From positions 36,411,558-36,475,557 of the forward strand of contig CM049310.1 in the NCBI GenBank assembly GCA_026874595.1: a stretch of DNA of 64,000 nucleotides. Direction: 5' to 3'. Made by a program: the position numbers and the translations under genes. The notes beneath the pieces are model-generated. The model was not told where the DNA came from. It ran no database searches and saw nothing but the letters and a program-made list of their open reading frames with translations. The stretch's first letter is position 1, and every line of letters begins with the position of its first letter. Positions 11,401-24,400 of this stretch are shown here, piece by piece. This stretch comes from Sipunculus nudus (Eukaryota > Annelida > Sipuncula > Golfingiida > Sipunculidae).

Positions 11401-12600
11401 CTCTACAGGAGAATGGCGGACAATACCATCGGTAGGATATGATTGTAAGGTCCTAATGGTCAAATCATTGATCGTCCAGCATTATTTTGTAGAGCTTCGT
11501 GCAGCATTGCTGATATAGAATTACGTTATCGGGCAAGAAACTCTCTATGTTATCTGATTCATCTTTCAATGGGTTTCAGTGGAGTGGATTCAGTGACTGT
11601 ATCCCAGGACATGATTTTTCTGGTATTCCCTATATATTTCTCCGTCACAGTCCCACTCGCTGTGGAATTATACTCTCTTCATATCCAGATTCCAACCAAG
11701 GAACCGATATTCACGGCATTATTGGAAGGTCATATCTGCTCGGTGCTCTAAATGACTAGTGGATTTCTATGTGTGGGTGTGTGTTTTAGTGGATCCGTCC
11801 GTTAGACTATTTATACATTGACTATACATTGTTAAAGTCCCAACATATACAGAGGGCTTACTGTCAGTAATATAGGGTCTGGGAAATGCGTAAATTTTAT
11901 AAATATCCTTTCTCTGTGATACTCGGTTCCGAACCATAATTTAATTATTTAAAAAAATCGGGTTCCAGATATGGGAATCTACCTAATCTTTGTTTTTATA
12001 ATATTTACTCTCCTAAATTTGAATAACACATGGATATTTTATCTATCATCGCCTCACAAAAATCCGACATCTTTATTATTTGAAGATTTACCAATGCCTC
12101 TGAAGCTGAAGTGATTTTTTATGTTCCTATTTCTACAGCCCCCTGTCTCCGATGTTCCCTGAGTGAACAATCTGTTTATTTTTCAAAGATAATACAAATA
12201 TATATATGTATACAAAGTTAGCGTACTTTCCCCATGTATGCCAAAGTGTGAACTCCCGGTATATGTCAGGGTGTCTTCTCTGCATTTATTTTCAGGGTGT
12301 GCCTTCTTCTTAAACGAAATAAAAAATATATATTTATATTTCTGCGAAAGTTCACCCAAACTTTTTGCAAGCAGTACCTCTATTAACTTTTCAGGGCAAA
12401 AGTTAAACATATATATTTTTCTCTGTGTCTATATAGTCAGGAGGAGCCCTGTCTGTTTCTTAAGAATAAAGAGAATCGATCTAGTCCACACTAACTGTAA
12501 CTGCAGCCATGCAGGATTTATACCAAGAGAATGCCCCTATACCGGTGTCCCAACCATCGCAATTACATTGAGATATTTACAAGATTTAATCCCTAAGAAT
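8500..12600. other. Intergenic stretch without a supported gene
   Basis: Mostly AT-rich unique sequence. A diverged pair of repeats sharing 'gatccggnacatgancgggnttnagnaacgtcatcaa' occurs here (~9295-9345) and at 16548-16600. An isolated ATG in the context caagATGGCGGaag (10054) opens 33 codons before a possible donor (AAG|GTGTGA). I cannot link it to any gene (see findings). No other coding signal was recognised. Confidence 0.4.
10920..11240 (+). repeat. Relict core units of the GGTGGCGCC repeat family
   Basis: Two degenerate units follow the same order of motifs as the core of element A: 'atttcaggctgata', 'gagataa', then a ggtagcgcc or aggtggcgcca palindrome remnant (about 11025 and 11212). 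Terminal structures are not recognisable. Confidence 0.35.
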
Positions 12601-14110
12601 GAGCTCTACTTGACCTTTGTATGTGACAGTGGGTTCTCCATGGCATTCACTCCTAATGATTACCTCCTAAAAAGGATCCTCAATGGAATTTACTCCTAAT
12701 GATTTCCTAATAAAGAATGAACTCTCTATGTCATTCACTCCTCATGATTTCCTCATAAAGAATGAACTATCTATGTCATTCACTCCTCATGATTTCCTCA
12801 TAAAGAATGAACTCTCTATGTCATTTACTCCTCATGATTTACTCCTAATGAATGGACTCTCTATGGTATTCACTGCTCATGATATCCGCCTAAAGAATGA
12901 ATCTCTACGGCATTCATTCCTCATTATTTCCTCCACCCAAAGAATGGACTCTCTTTAGCATTCACTGCTCATCGTTTCCTCTTAAAGAATGAATCTCTAC
13001 GGCATTCATTCCTCATGATTTCTTCCTAAAGAATGGACTCTCAATGGCATTCACTCTTCATAATTTTCTCCACCAAAAAATTAAAAATCTTGGGATTCCC
13101 TCATGCATGATTTCCTCCTAACTAATGGACTCTCTATGGCATCTACTTCTCATGATTTCTTCATTATTTACTCCACCTAAAAATATGAATATTTATGACA
13201 TTCACTGCTCGTGATTGCGTTCGAAAGAATGGACTCGCTCAACATCCACTCCTCATGTTTTTTTTTACTCCTAAAGAATGGACTCTCTATATTATTCACT
13301 GCTCATGATTTCCCCCTGAAGAATGGACTATCTATGGCATCAATACGTCATGATTTCTTCCCAATGAATGGACTCTCTATAGCATTCACGCCTCAAGATT
13401 TGCGCCTAAAGAATGGACTCTCAATGGCATTCCCTCCTCATGATTTCCACCTAAAAATGGACTCTCTATGGCATTTATTGCTTATAATTTCCTCCTAAAG
13501 AATTAATATCTACGGCATTCATACCACATGATTTCCTCATAAAGAATGAACTCCCTATTGCATCTATCCCTCATGCATGATTTCCTCCTAACGAATTGAC
13601 ACTCTATGACATTCAATCCTCATGATTTTCTCCTCAAGAATGGACTCTCTATGGCATCCACTCCTCATGATTTCTTCCTCAAGAATGGACTCTCTATGGC
13701 ATCCACTCCTCATGATTTCCTCCTGAAGAATGGACTATCTATGGCATTAATACGTCATGATTTCTTCCCAATGAATGGACTCTCTATAGCATTCACGCCT
13801 CAAGAATTCCGCCTAAAGAATGGACCCTCAATGGCATTCCCTCCTCATGATTTCCACCTAAAAATAGACTCTCTATGGCATTTATTGCTTATAATTTCCT
13901 CCTAAAGAATTAATATCTACGGCATTCATACCACATGATTTCCTCATAAAGAATGAACTCCCTATTGCATTTATCCCTTATGCATGATTTCCTCCTAACG
14001 AATTGATACTCTATGACGTTCACTCCTCATGATTTCCTCCTAAAGAATGGATTCTCTATGGCATTAACGCCTCATGGTGGTCTCCTCTTAAAGAATAGAC
14101 TCTCTATGGC
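12600..14110 (+). repeat. 45-bp satellite with ~407-bp higher-order repeat
   Basis: Degenerate tandem copies of a 45-bp unit typified by 'ctcatgatttcctcctaaag' followed by 'aatggactctctatggcatt' and 'cactc'. From 13321 a block of nine monomers (13321-13727) is repeated at 13728-~14040 with few differences, giving a 407-bp higher-order unit. Because 45 is divisible by three, open frames run through it and repeat a 15-residue pattern (FTPHDFLIKNELSMS-like). I regard these frames as a by-product of the period: they are broken repeatedly and lack flanking exon signals. Confidence 0.85.
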
Positions 14111-15220
14111 ATTTGTTCCCCAGCATTTTTATGAAAATAATGAGCTCGCAATGCATATTTCTTTTTATCCCCATTATTTCATTAATAGGTGTACTTTCCC
14201 ATGCATTTACTTCTTTTCAGAAGGAGAGAAGTCTGCATGCATGGTATTTATTCCTCAGTAATCCCTCTTTAAGAGTGGCTCCCTCCAATCATTGTCCTCT
14301 CACTATCATTAGTTCATGTATACACAAAACCATTGAGAGTTTGTCGCCTCACTAGTTCATATATATATACACAAAACCCTTGAGAGTATGTCCCCTCAAT
14401 AGTTCAAGTAGACACCCATCCCAAAATATAGCCTTTTGTCGCAGTCTAAAAGGTTAACAGTGACGCAGCTCACAAACTAAACCTCATTCAATCGATGACA
14501 CTGTAACGTCATAGCCAGAAATACCATCACGCGACCGCCAAGGTTTTACTACCTGTGACGTCACTACGTGTACGATTTTGTGTGTGGCCTTTACATCTTT
14601 AATATCATTTTCCTTTTCTTTCCCTGTGCGATTTCTTTTATTTTTTATTTTACCTTGAGTTTAGCAGGCATATAGTAGATCTTGATACCCTATTTTTTTT
14701 TTATATAATATTTTAATGTACATTGGATCAGCTTCCAGAAGAAAAAGCACAACATTCAGCTGTCTAAAAATAAACTATATCAACGTTATATCGTTAAATG
14801 CCGTCCATGCTCTGAAAGCTAGTACCTTTGCCTGGTTGTCAGGTACGGCAACTTTACTTAAGCAGAATGCACTGGTTGAAGAGTTGACGGTCCACCAAAG
14901 AGTCACTGATATTTCAAGTTAAAACGAGGAAAGTTTTTTTTATCATTATTATTCCTGGTCGTTTAGTTTTAGAATTAAGCAGGATCTCTGTTTGCTATTT
15001 CTTATTAAGAGTTAGAACATAAATAATATTCTAACAACCGTGTCTAAATTGCAAGGGATATTGGTGTATAATGTTCTTTTGTTATCCGTAATGATGTTAT
15101 ATGTGTCAGGTCTGTGCATCGTATGTATTTTCATATCCTTGATGTATTATTTACTTCATAGGTCAGAGGGACGTATAAATATTCATGAAAATTAACATGA
15201 AAACAATCAGGGCAGTTAAG
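14110..15220. other. Intergenic stretch, nothing coding recognised
   Basis: AT-rich. Contains a short near-duplicate at 14310-14405 (two copies of 'ttgagagt.tgtc.cctcacta.gttca'). The 68-codon frame at 14716-14922 has no recognisable motif and no supporting splice context. Confidence 0.4.
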
Positions 15221-15224
15221 GCCT

Positions 15225-15430
15225 GGGTAGTTTAGCGGGAACAAACTCGGCTCTCTTTGCTGGCGTTCCTGGTTCAGAGCCCCACCATGACTTTGTACAA
15301 AGTGAGGCTTGTATAGTTTGCCCGTTAAGGTCTGTGGTTCTCCACCTGTATATATAGACTATCGATCGCCAGCACCTGAGTCATGAAAATTTCCCCTGCA
15401 TAACTATTATAATTGTTTGTACGATCCATT
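15225..15430 (+). repeat. Possible tRNA-derived SINE
   Basis: The segment has an A-box-like stretch (TAGTTTAGCGGG, ~15238-15249) and a B-box-like stretch (GGTTCAGAGCC, ~15271-15281) at tRNA-like spacing. A non-tRNA tail with 'gtggttctccacctgtatat' follows. A short-loop fold would be poor as a functional tRNA because the B box is degenerate. Pol III-derived retroposon is the best reading, by motif only. Confidence 0.4.
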
Positions 15431-18280
15431 AATTTTTTTAATATGGTTGTCTCTGGTTTACCAGAACAGCGTTGGTCAGTGTTGGGCAAGTATTTTCAAT
15501 CTGTATTCTTAATCTAAGACATGGCGTGCAATTGATCTTCTGGGACTGATTATAAGTAGTTGTCTTGCATTACTCCATCCAGGTAAAAATTGTGAGAGAG
15601 TGAGATACACAATTCTCCATTTTCTCCATTTTCTCCATAGTTACTAGGTAAAATGACAAACTCCTAGAAGAAAGCTGTATAAGAAATTGGGTGTAAAGCT
15701 TTCACGCCCCCCCCCCCATACAAACAAAATTAAGTTTTTTATTATTATTACACAGAAGTGTGATCTACAGCGTGTTTAAGGGTACAATGTGTATAAAATA
15801 AATGTATTCGCATGATAAAGCTATTTACTTATTCGATGTTTACTCATGGAAGATATTTTTTAAAGATTAGGTTTATACCTAGCCTGTTATAATGGCATGG
15901 CCACCTTTACGGTCACTTAATGCAAAAATGCAAATATGATTATCGGTGGCATACAATAATAAATAAGATCCTAGATGGCGCTGACAACAGTTCATATTAT
16001 TACCGGTGACTCTGAAGATTATTGATTTCTAAGAAAAAAAAATCATTTGATTGCCGATGATGCTGTGACATGAAGGATATTATTATAGATCAATGCCGAA
16101 AATCGAGATTAGAATACTTAATTACTTGTACATACTTTATAAACGGGTGTAAAAGACAAATGTTTTTTTTTTTTTAATTACTGACAATAGCCAGTGCACG
16201 GAAAAAAATAACGGCAGCCTGCCATTCGAACGTCAATAATTATTTTAAAAAGGCCCGTGGGCCATGCATGTTTTCATGGCTAGGAAAACATTGCAATGAC
16301 GGAATATATTGTATAAAGATATCTTAAGATATACCAAGACCTGTAAGTTCAGTAAGATAATACTTCTGTCTTTACTTCATTGTTGCCTCCGCCTGGGGGT
16401 ATATGTTTATCTCCGTTCCTGTGGGTGGTTTTGTATGTTTGTGTGTGTGTTCGTTCACAACTCACGCAATCATAAATGGAATCAAATGAAATTTCTAGGG
16501 TTTTTACTGAATGGACCATTTGATATTTGTTTAGATATATGTGTGGATCCGGTACATGATCGGGATTGAGTAACGTCATCAAGGAATATTCACATAAGTG
16601 CAGTCATTCATACACGAATGAACCTAGGAATATGAGCCTTATAAATTAATGCAAACACGAGTTGAGGAGCATCCCACAATAGGGGTCCAACATGGCGGAG
16701 GCTTGCATTCCTAAGTATACAAATTTCTAGTTAACGTGACAGGTATGGTTACTTACACATATTTTACAGATTCTCTTGCCATAAATATATCTATTCCTAT
16801 TCAATTTTCCTCTGCCGATTATCGATGTCAACAGTTTCTTAAGGGTCAGGTAAAATATTATCTATATTCGATAATGTTATCGATACCGATAACTAATAAT
16901 TGGTATTAACATTTCTCACGAACGCCAGCTTGGGTTTTCGACGTATGTGCATTATATTTGTTCTTAAAATATATAAATATATATGAAAACAGGTATGTCC
17001 ACTTATTCTTTTCCCATGGCAAATATCTTATGACGTGTAAATATCTCATCAATAGGTTTAATACGGCGTGCGAAACAATGTAACTGTAGGCGGTTACAAT
17101 GTATTATTATAGTATGCTGTATATATACAGACTGTCCAAATCAACCAAACAGCGCATTTCACGAGTCCGTTACTCACTGATTGTACCGTTGTCTAACATG
17201 TACCACTTTCAAGTATTCGATCTTGAGGGGAGTCTACAGTTAGCCTGACACGGTGCTTTCTCTGGACAAGTATCATTGATGCATAATTGATACTAATCAA
17301 ACATCCCGGCCCCATCCCCTTAATTACTTTCCACTGAACTAATAAATATTTAATGTAATCTTCTGCATCAATTTGATCTCTCAGCCCACCCATGAATCGA
17401 TATTACGAAACGTGCCGTAGCATTCTATTAAAAGCATGCCATTGATTCCATTTAATTCGGTCCGTTTATAGATCCGTTAGAATGAGCCCGAACTCAGTGA
17501 CAGTGATCTCTTCAACTCATCACAGTTGCCGCTTGGGAGCTCGTTACCAGCAAATAAAATATTAAGGGGCTGGGAGCGAACTTGTCCCGGGTCCCATTCA
17601 TTTTTCAAGGCTTTGACGGAAGGGACTTTCATTTTAAGTAGGCGTTCATTGGGAAAAAAGCGCAAAGGATGTCTATTTTAGGGGCCTTTAAATCTCACTT
17701 GATCCAGCTGCCGCTTAAATATAGAGAAAAGACAGCCCGGTCGTGTACAGTTTCACAAATAAATAAAAGCTAATTTGCTCTTTAATTAAATATAATTTAT
17801 TCATTTGATCCCTTATTCACTTACTCATTCATTCATTCATTCGCTTATTCATTGAGCATCATCATCCACCCATCGTTTGATCCGTCCATCCATCCACTAA
17901 TTCATTCAGTCATTCACTTAATCACTTTACAACTTACCTATTCACTCACTCAGTTATTCAGTCAGTCATGTACGTCTCACTCTGTCTTATTAATTTTACC
18001 CCAGAAAAATTCAATATTTTTTTGGCAAGAAATACATGCTCTCCAAATAATACAACGAACGTTACATTTCACGACACGGCCTTAATTGTTTTGGCTCAAA
18101 TACCATTGATTAAGATCACGAAAAATAAAATATATTTAGATATTTTAGATACGATAACTTATATTATGAACATTTAAAATGTCATATTTGACTTTACAAC
18201 TGAAACAAATATTCTTGTTATGAATGATTAATTCTAATGAAAGGAAAGTCGAAATAGTCGTCCATGAATTACTCGATTAA
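15430..18280. other. Intergenic stretch, nothing coding recognised
   Basis: AT-rich sequence with homopolymer runs (C run near 15706-15718, T run near 16163-16176). It contains the second copy of the 'gatccggtacatgatcggg' repeat (16548-16600), followed by an isolated short frame from ATGGCGGAGGC (16693). A degenerate ATTC/CATT-rich tetranucleotide region lies at 17815-17965. No conserved exon was seen. Confidence 0.4.
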
Positions 18281-18299
18281 TTGCTTCTTGCGTGCAGTC

Positions 18300-18605
18300 T
18301 TCGAGCAGAAATACGCATGCGCAAGTAACCGTCTGACTTAATAATGATAATGTGATCACACAACACCAAGTATTACCGGCGGCATGTCATTCACTGTAGC
18401 TCGGACCAATGGGGAAAATTTATTTTACTGATGAAGAAGGATGCACTGCGGAGAGATTTGCAGTGTAAGCGCTCAGCTTGGCAGGTGCTGTCTGCAGCTG
18501 CTGAAGCGCAAGATGACTGATGCTGAGTGTACACAGCCAGTCCGCTGGCCCAACAAAACCCAGACGGCCTGATACCCTGGATTTCAAGCGTAATGGAACG
18601 TAAGT
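18300..18605 (+). promoter_or_regulatory. Candidate clavesin promoter and 5'-UTR exon
   Basis: This ~300-bp stretch is clearly richer in CpG than its surroundings. It carries an NRF1-like site (TACGCATGCGCA, 18312-18323, one mismatch to the usual palindrome), a CCAAT box (18406-18410) and, downstream, a strong donor GTAAGT at 18600-18605. The next strong acceptor before the clavesin ATG is tttgcag at 21208-21214. That pairing would give a non-coding first exon of about 150-200 bases ending at 18599 and a second exon starting at 21215 that contains the ATG at 21339. The link to clavesin is inferred from position and orientation only. Confidence 0.35.
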
Positions 18606-20390
18606 GTACACAAATCCTCAACGGAAAAGACTTCTGGATTTATTCTCTATTTATACGCATCCAACGTCAAGAAACGGAGAGAACTGATTAATTCCATCAT
18701 ATATAGTTCGCTAGCGAAGGTAGGTGACTTTGAATTCTGTTTCAGCTGTAATATGTTACTGTTCGCGGGAATACCACTGATAAATTGTCTGTCAGCGATA
18801 TATTAATGTCAATATATCGCACTGAACATTGATATTTAAGAGCGCTTAACCTTAATTACATATAAATCCCCCAGGGGCGCCACTGTTGATCATGTATCTC
18901 ATTTACATAATAATGATGTATTCAGGAAACTGATTGGTTTTGGCGCCTCATTGACACCCACACGTCTGCTTGAGACTTCAGTCAATATTTAACCCATGAC
19001 CTAAATCCATCACTGTTCACTGCGCTGTAAATGGACAGTTAATGTAATGTAAAGAACATACATAACCAAATTCACTTGTATGAAAATCAATTAAAGTTTA
19101 CAAGTCAGTATATTTAAAACTTGATATATGTACTAGTTTTAAACTGAATGTCATAAATTAATCATAAAAAAATATTTAAAAAATGAGCTCCTGTAGATAC
19201 CAAAATGCAATTTAATCTAACATATATTTATAAAATAAAATGCCCAAGTTAATTCACTGAGTGACATGAATTTGTTGTTTTAACACTTTAGACAGGAACA
19301 AAGGGGTTAATTGATTTTAAAAATCAAAGAATGAAAATTCAGGCTTCATGCAACTCTTGCAAATTGAGATTTTTTTTCATAAAAAGTACTTGATCAGTGA
19401 AACTTAACTGTTTTACTCCTGTACAAATTTATCTGTTCTGTGATAGCCTATTCTATGATATTTTGCTTTTGATATACCAGTATTTATTTAAAGAGAGAGA
19501 GAGAGAATGCTCGAGATCAAGAGAGAAGTTTCTTTGCACAGGCCAAGAAATTATCCAAAAGTAAACCTTTTAAATCTAGAAGTCACAGAAACAGTATGTC
19601 ATAGCTGAAGAAATTATAAGACAGAAGTCAAAAGCCCAGAAGTAAAAACAAGTACTTGCCCAGGATTCCTAGACAGAAATTACTTAGAAGACATGGCCGG
19701 TATACCTACTACACTTACCCAAGAAATCATGATTAGAGATGACTCAGAAGAAATTACCCAGAAAATTTAGCTCATACTTTTCCAGGATTGGCCAGGAGTC
19801 ATAGTTAGAATCCATCCAGAAGACATAGCAGTGACTTTTAAGAAAGAACATGAATCCCTTCTTGAAGTTTAATTGAAGTTTTCACAATTTGTCTTGGTGT
19901 GTGTGTCTTTTTTGTGTGTGAAATTGGTCTATACTTCATAAACTGATTTGGTCACTTACTTCAAGTGTTTTATAGCCTTTACACACAACATTGACGTCAT
20001 TTGCCCTTATTACACATAACCAACAAAAAACACATATATCTTCGTTAATGTCATCAAGACTGTTTTGGTTAACCTATATGTTATCCAAGATTTATTCCTC
20101 AAACTGCCAAGTTAATGATATTGTTGCAATTTTTGTGATTTGTCTGTGTGTCTGCCAATGACTATGAATCAACAACCAGCCACCAGTTCTGTCTAGACAT
20201 TGTTTTAGGGAGATGAAAAGTTGGACATCATATCATCTTCTCATTCAAATAAAGAAAGATGGTATTTTTTTATATTCTGGTTAAACTCTGAAATATAGAT
20301 GAAACACATGGCATCAAAAGTGGATCATAAGAGACAATTTATGTTCTGCTTGATTCTGGTGAAGAGTTCTGCTGAGAGTCTTTGGTATGT

Positions 20391-20579
20391 AACCTATAAT
20401 GCCATATAGTTAAACTATAATGCCATATTGTTAACCTATAATGCCATATGGAAAACCTATAATGCCATATAGTTAACCTATAATGCCATATGGAAAACCT
20501 ATAATGCCATATAGTTAAACTGTAATGCCATATGATTAACCTATAATGCCATATGGAAAACCTATAATGCCATATGCTC
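20391..20579. repeat. 21-bp minisatellite, nine copies
   Basis: Nine units of AACCTATAATGCCATATAGTT type start at 20391 and every 21 bases to 20559. Two variants alternate, ending in ATAGTT or ATGGAA. Because 21 is a multiple of three, the minus strand shows an open frame repeating WHYRL/WHYRF patterns. That frame has no other support as a gene. Confidence 0.95.
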
Positions 20580-21338
20580 CTTGCACAGCAGTTATACATG
20601 GCAGTTTTCCAAGATCTCCTTTCTTGTAACTGCTGCTTTGTAAAGCAAGATTCTCTGGGTTTGTCAACCAGGGTAGGGACAGAGTAAAGACATGTAATGA
20701 GAGTGTAACAATGCCTTGGTCATGGGAATCTGCAGTGAGCTTACCATATATTGTAAGCATTTAGTCTAAATTTCTTGAAGTTTATCATTCATGAATAACA
20801 AGCAACATTCAAATACTTCATTAATACCAATGCTCCATTATGAAGAATCACAAAAGCTTTACAAGAAATCTTGTTACATATTTATCTGTTACAGCTAGTT
20901 GCAAGTCTTATCCTGCAATTTTCAATCTTCTTGAGCATAACATTAGCTCATATTAAACACTGGTGTCAAATGATGCAACAGAACTGGTTGATTTATTATT
21001 CAAGCTTTGCCTGAACTTAATAAGTCCATTACATAGTTGAATGATATTCTTTGAGGACATGTAATGTTTGGCTTTACAAGTTGTAGGGATGAAGGATGCT
21101 TTAAAGGTCATATGGGTGAGTGCTATTTTTCTGCTTATGTTGAGCCCTGCAGATATTTAAATTAATATCAGACCTACTTAAATCATTGCTGAATATATGA
21201 AAAACAATTTGCAGGTACAGAAAAACAAGAAGTCTGACTAAACCATCAGGTTAGTAATGATCACTCAACAGGTGGAGCCACTGAGGGCTGCCATGGTTCA
21301 CTGCTGAGCCTGTGGCCTTCAAGTTGCATTCAAGAGTA

Positions 21339-21471
21339 ATGGCGGAATATGGATGGGGTTTACTAGAAGCGACTGAACGGAAAGCATTGCGTGAACTGAA
21401 TGAAGTGCCCCAGCATCGAAAATTAGCCATCGAAGCTGTACGTGAGCAGATAACAGGCAGACCTGATATCA
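21339..21471 (+). CDS. CLVS: Clavesin coding exon 1
   Basis: 133 bases. The ATG at 21339 sits in the context gagtaATGG. The exon encodes [20 protein letters not shown] and continues to RPDI (44 residues plus one base). It ends at donor GTAAGT (21472-21477). It holds the first helices of the CRAL-TRIO N-terminal domain. Confidence 0.92.
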
Positions 21472-24400
21472 GTAAGTATTTTTATTTTTTCCCCTTAAAT
21501 CAAATATGCACATAGTTATATTGCTAAAAAAAGCCTAAAATGAAACAAATATGAGTCTGGCATTATCGGTCACAACCCACTGTTCTCACATTAACTAAAA
21601 ATAAAAATCTTCTGTCAAGCAAAAAGGTAAAATCAATATAGAAAATTGAATTTTAAGTTTCATTGAAGATACTGCATTTCACCTGCACCAGTTCCATCAA
21701 TGCAGGAAGGAACAAAACCTGCCTCAATAAATAACATTTAAAACTGAGTAATGGAATTAATGGATATGATTTATTGAAAGGAGTTAATGGTAAACATGTC
21801 TTTAATTGCTGCCAAGTTTGTTGGATGTATCAAAAGAAGACTTAAAAGAGTGAAGATAATTCTTTGACATTTTATGTCATTTATAGAGTAAAACTTTGAA
21901 ACTTAATTAAATGATTACATGTCTAAAACAAATTAATAATTGAAAAAGTAAATTTAATTTTATTAATGTATGATAGTATATTATTACAGGTACTTTTATA
22001 TAAATGATATGTGGGTCTCAGTAATCTTAAATATTATTCCTTTTTTCCAGATTTTCTGCGCACGGACAATGCCTTCATTCTCAGGTTCTTGCGTGCCCGT
22101 AAATTTAATCCATATTTGGCCTTCAAACTGTATGCAAAGTACTTTGAATTTCGGAAGGACAATCCAAAATTATTTAAGAACTTTGTTGCATCAGAACCAG
22201 GGATTAAGTCAGCATTGCTAGATGGCCTTCCAGGTGTTCTCCAAGATCGCGACCCAGATGGCCACAGGATACTGGTACTGTTTGCGAGTAACTGGGACAA
22301 CAGACGTTGTGCCTTATCAGCTATTTATAGAGCGATATTGTTATCACTAGAAAAGCTAGTAGAAGATGAAGAAACGCAGGTGCATGGATTTGTTATCATT
22401 GTGGACTGGAGCCAGTTCTCCTTTAAACAATCCACCTGGATTAACCCCAAGGTCCTGAAGCAGATGATAGATGGCCTACAGGTTAGTAACCATACTTTAT
22501 CTTACACCAAGAAGATTTTCATTTTCAAGGGTACATAATGATTTGCAATAATATGTGTAATGCTATTAGTTCAATTTTGCTGCATAAAAAACTTAATAAG
22601 ATTGCATGACAAGAGGTCCTGCCTTGCAACAATTCTCAAACAAGGATAAGGAACATGACAAGAAATGCATAAGAATCACCATTTGAAGCGACCAGTGACC
22701 AGCTATATGTTTATGTTTCACCCTACTGTTTGCTTCTGGTGCAAGCTTAATTCCCCTAAAGTAAAGAAGTAAGCAAATGGTTTTAGAGTGAAATATTGCC
22801 CAACACCATGATATATTTTGGAGAACACACTATATTTAAGATGCCTGGTATGTGAATAGGTACCTTCGACTCTGTCCAAGGCCTGATTTATGCTCCTTAT
22901 GCAGTGGTTATATTCTCCTTTCACTTAACCACTGCTTGGTTTAGCAGGGTTTGTTTTTTTGCACCATTAGGTGGCTGACACCTGGCCAGAATGTAATCCA
23001 GCCAATGAAAGTGTTTCTTTTTAATTGTGCATCAGACTCGCAGTTCAAATCCTGCAGTACCTTCCCTTATTGGTCTGGTTACCTTCTTGGCCTTGTGCCA
23101 GCTTCCTGGTGGTGAAAACAAGCTAATTCTGCTAAAACAGGCAGTAGTTAAGCGAAAGGAGAATGCAGCATATTTTCTTACCACTGCATAAGGAGTATAG
23201 GTCTGATGGTGGTGAATCCATTTAATATTAACTAGGGTCCTTTTAGTTTCCTTATTTTGAATGTGAGACTTACAGGAATTGAAACTAGGACCTCAAGTTT
23301 TAAAACCTAATGTCCTGACAACCAAGCTTCTTCATCCTTGAAAGAGGTTCATTAAAATTTCTCAAGCATTTATTTTTATCTTCTCTTCGAAAGGAAACTA
23401 TTTTTTAAATGTCATTGTTCTTTCAGGCAATGACAACTGTTTTTATATAATTTTTTTTGTGTTGATCTAGAAAAGGTTCCTATCAAGAAACCATTAATTT
23501 TCCTGTGGGTATGACTTTTTTTGTAAATCCTTTATAATTACCAGCTCATACACCAGGCAGCCAGTTCAGAGGTCAGCTTGCTGAGAGGGGTTATTGAGCA
23601 TGGTCACCAAAACCACACACAGTGAAATTCAAAGCAATTTCTTTTACAGGGACCCTCTGTTGGATATTCCTTTTTATTCCTGCACATCGCCTGGATTACC
23701 ATGGCATAGTATTCATTGACCTAGGTAAAATTAGGACTTTCACAGAAGAGGCTTGACCTGTCCTGTGGCAGCCCTGGTTGCCCATGTTTACCAGAATTAA
23801 ATGGGAGTGACTGTTCCTCATAGACCTTTCTAACTCTGTACAATCTTCATATTTTAACAAACATAGAGAATAAACATATGTAAAAGATAACCAAGACAAG
23901 TGTCTAAATCCAAGAACTGCAGTTAAATGGCACTTGTCAGATCTTGATTAAGGTTGAGTTATACTCCCACAGTATTACATGTATGAATATACTGTATACT
24001 TGTTATATCAGAATCTAATCAGAGTCCAATACATAACACTCTTGCCAACTCGCTTAACATCAACACTTGGCTATCTCTCTGCTGTCAGCAAACATAACTA
24101 AACAGATTCTTAGCCAAATGAGTTGTGAACTTGGGGGCAGCCCTGGTTGCCCATGTTTACCAGAATTAAATGGGAGTGACTGTTCCTCATAGACCTTTCT
24201 AACTCTGTACAATCTTCATATTTTAACAAACATAGAGAATAAACATATGTAAAAGATAACCAAGACAAGTGTCTAAATCCAAGAACTGCAGTTAAATGGC
24301 ACTTGTCAGATCTTGATTAAGGTTGAGTTATACTCCCACAGTATTACATGTATGAATATACTGTATACTTGTTATATCAGAATCTAATCAGAGTCCAATA

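Noticed and set aside
12238-13905. Series of 90-150-codon open frames with repeating HDF-LKNGLSMA-like residues
   Set aside because: They lie in a 45-bp satellite. The 3n period alone keeps frames open, and the frames are repeatedly broken with no splice or promoter support.
20339-20599. 86-codon minus-strand frame of WHYR repeats
   Set aside because: It is the translation of a 21-bp minisatellite, with no family resemblance and no gene context.
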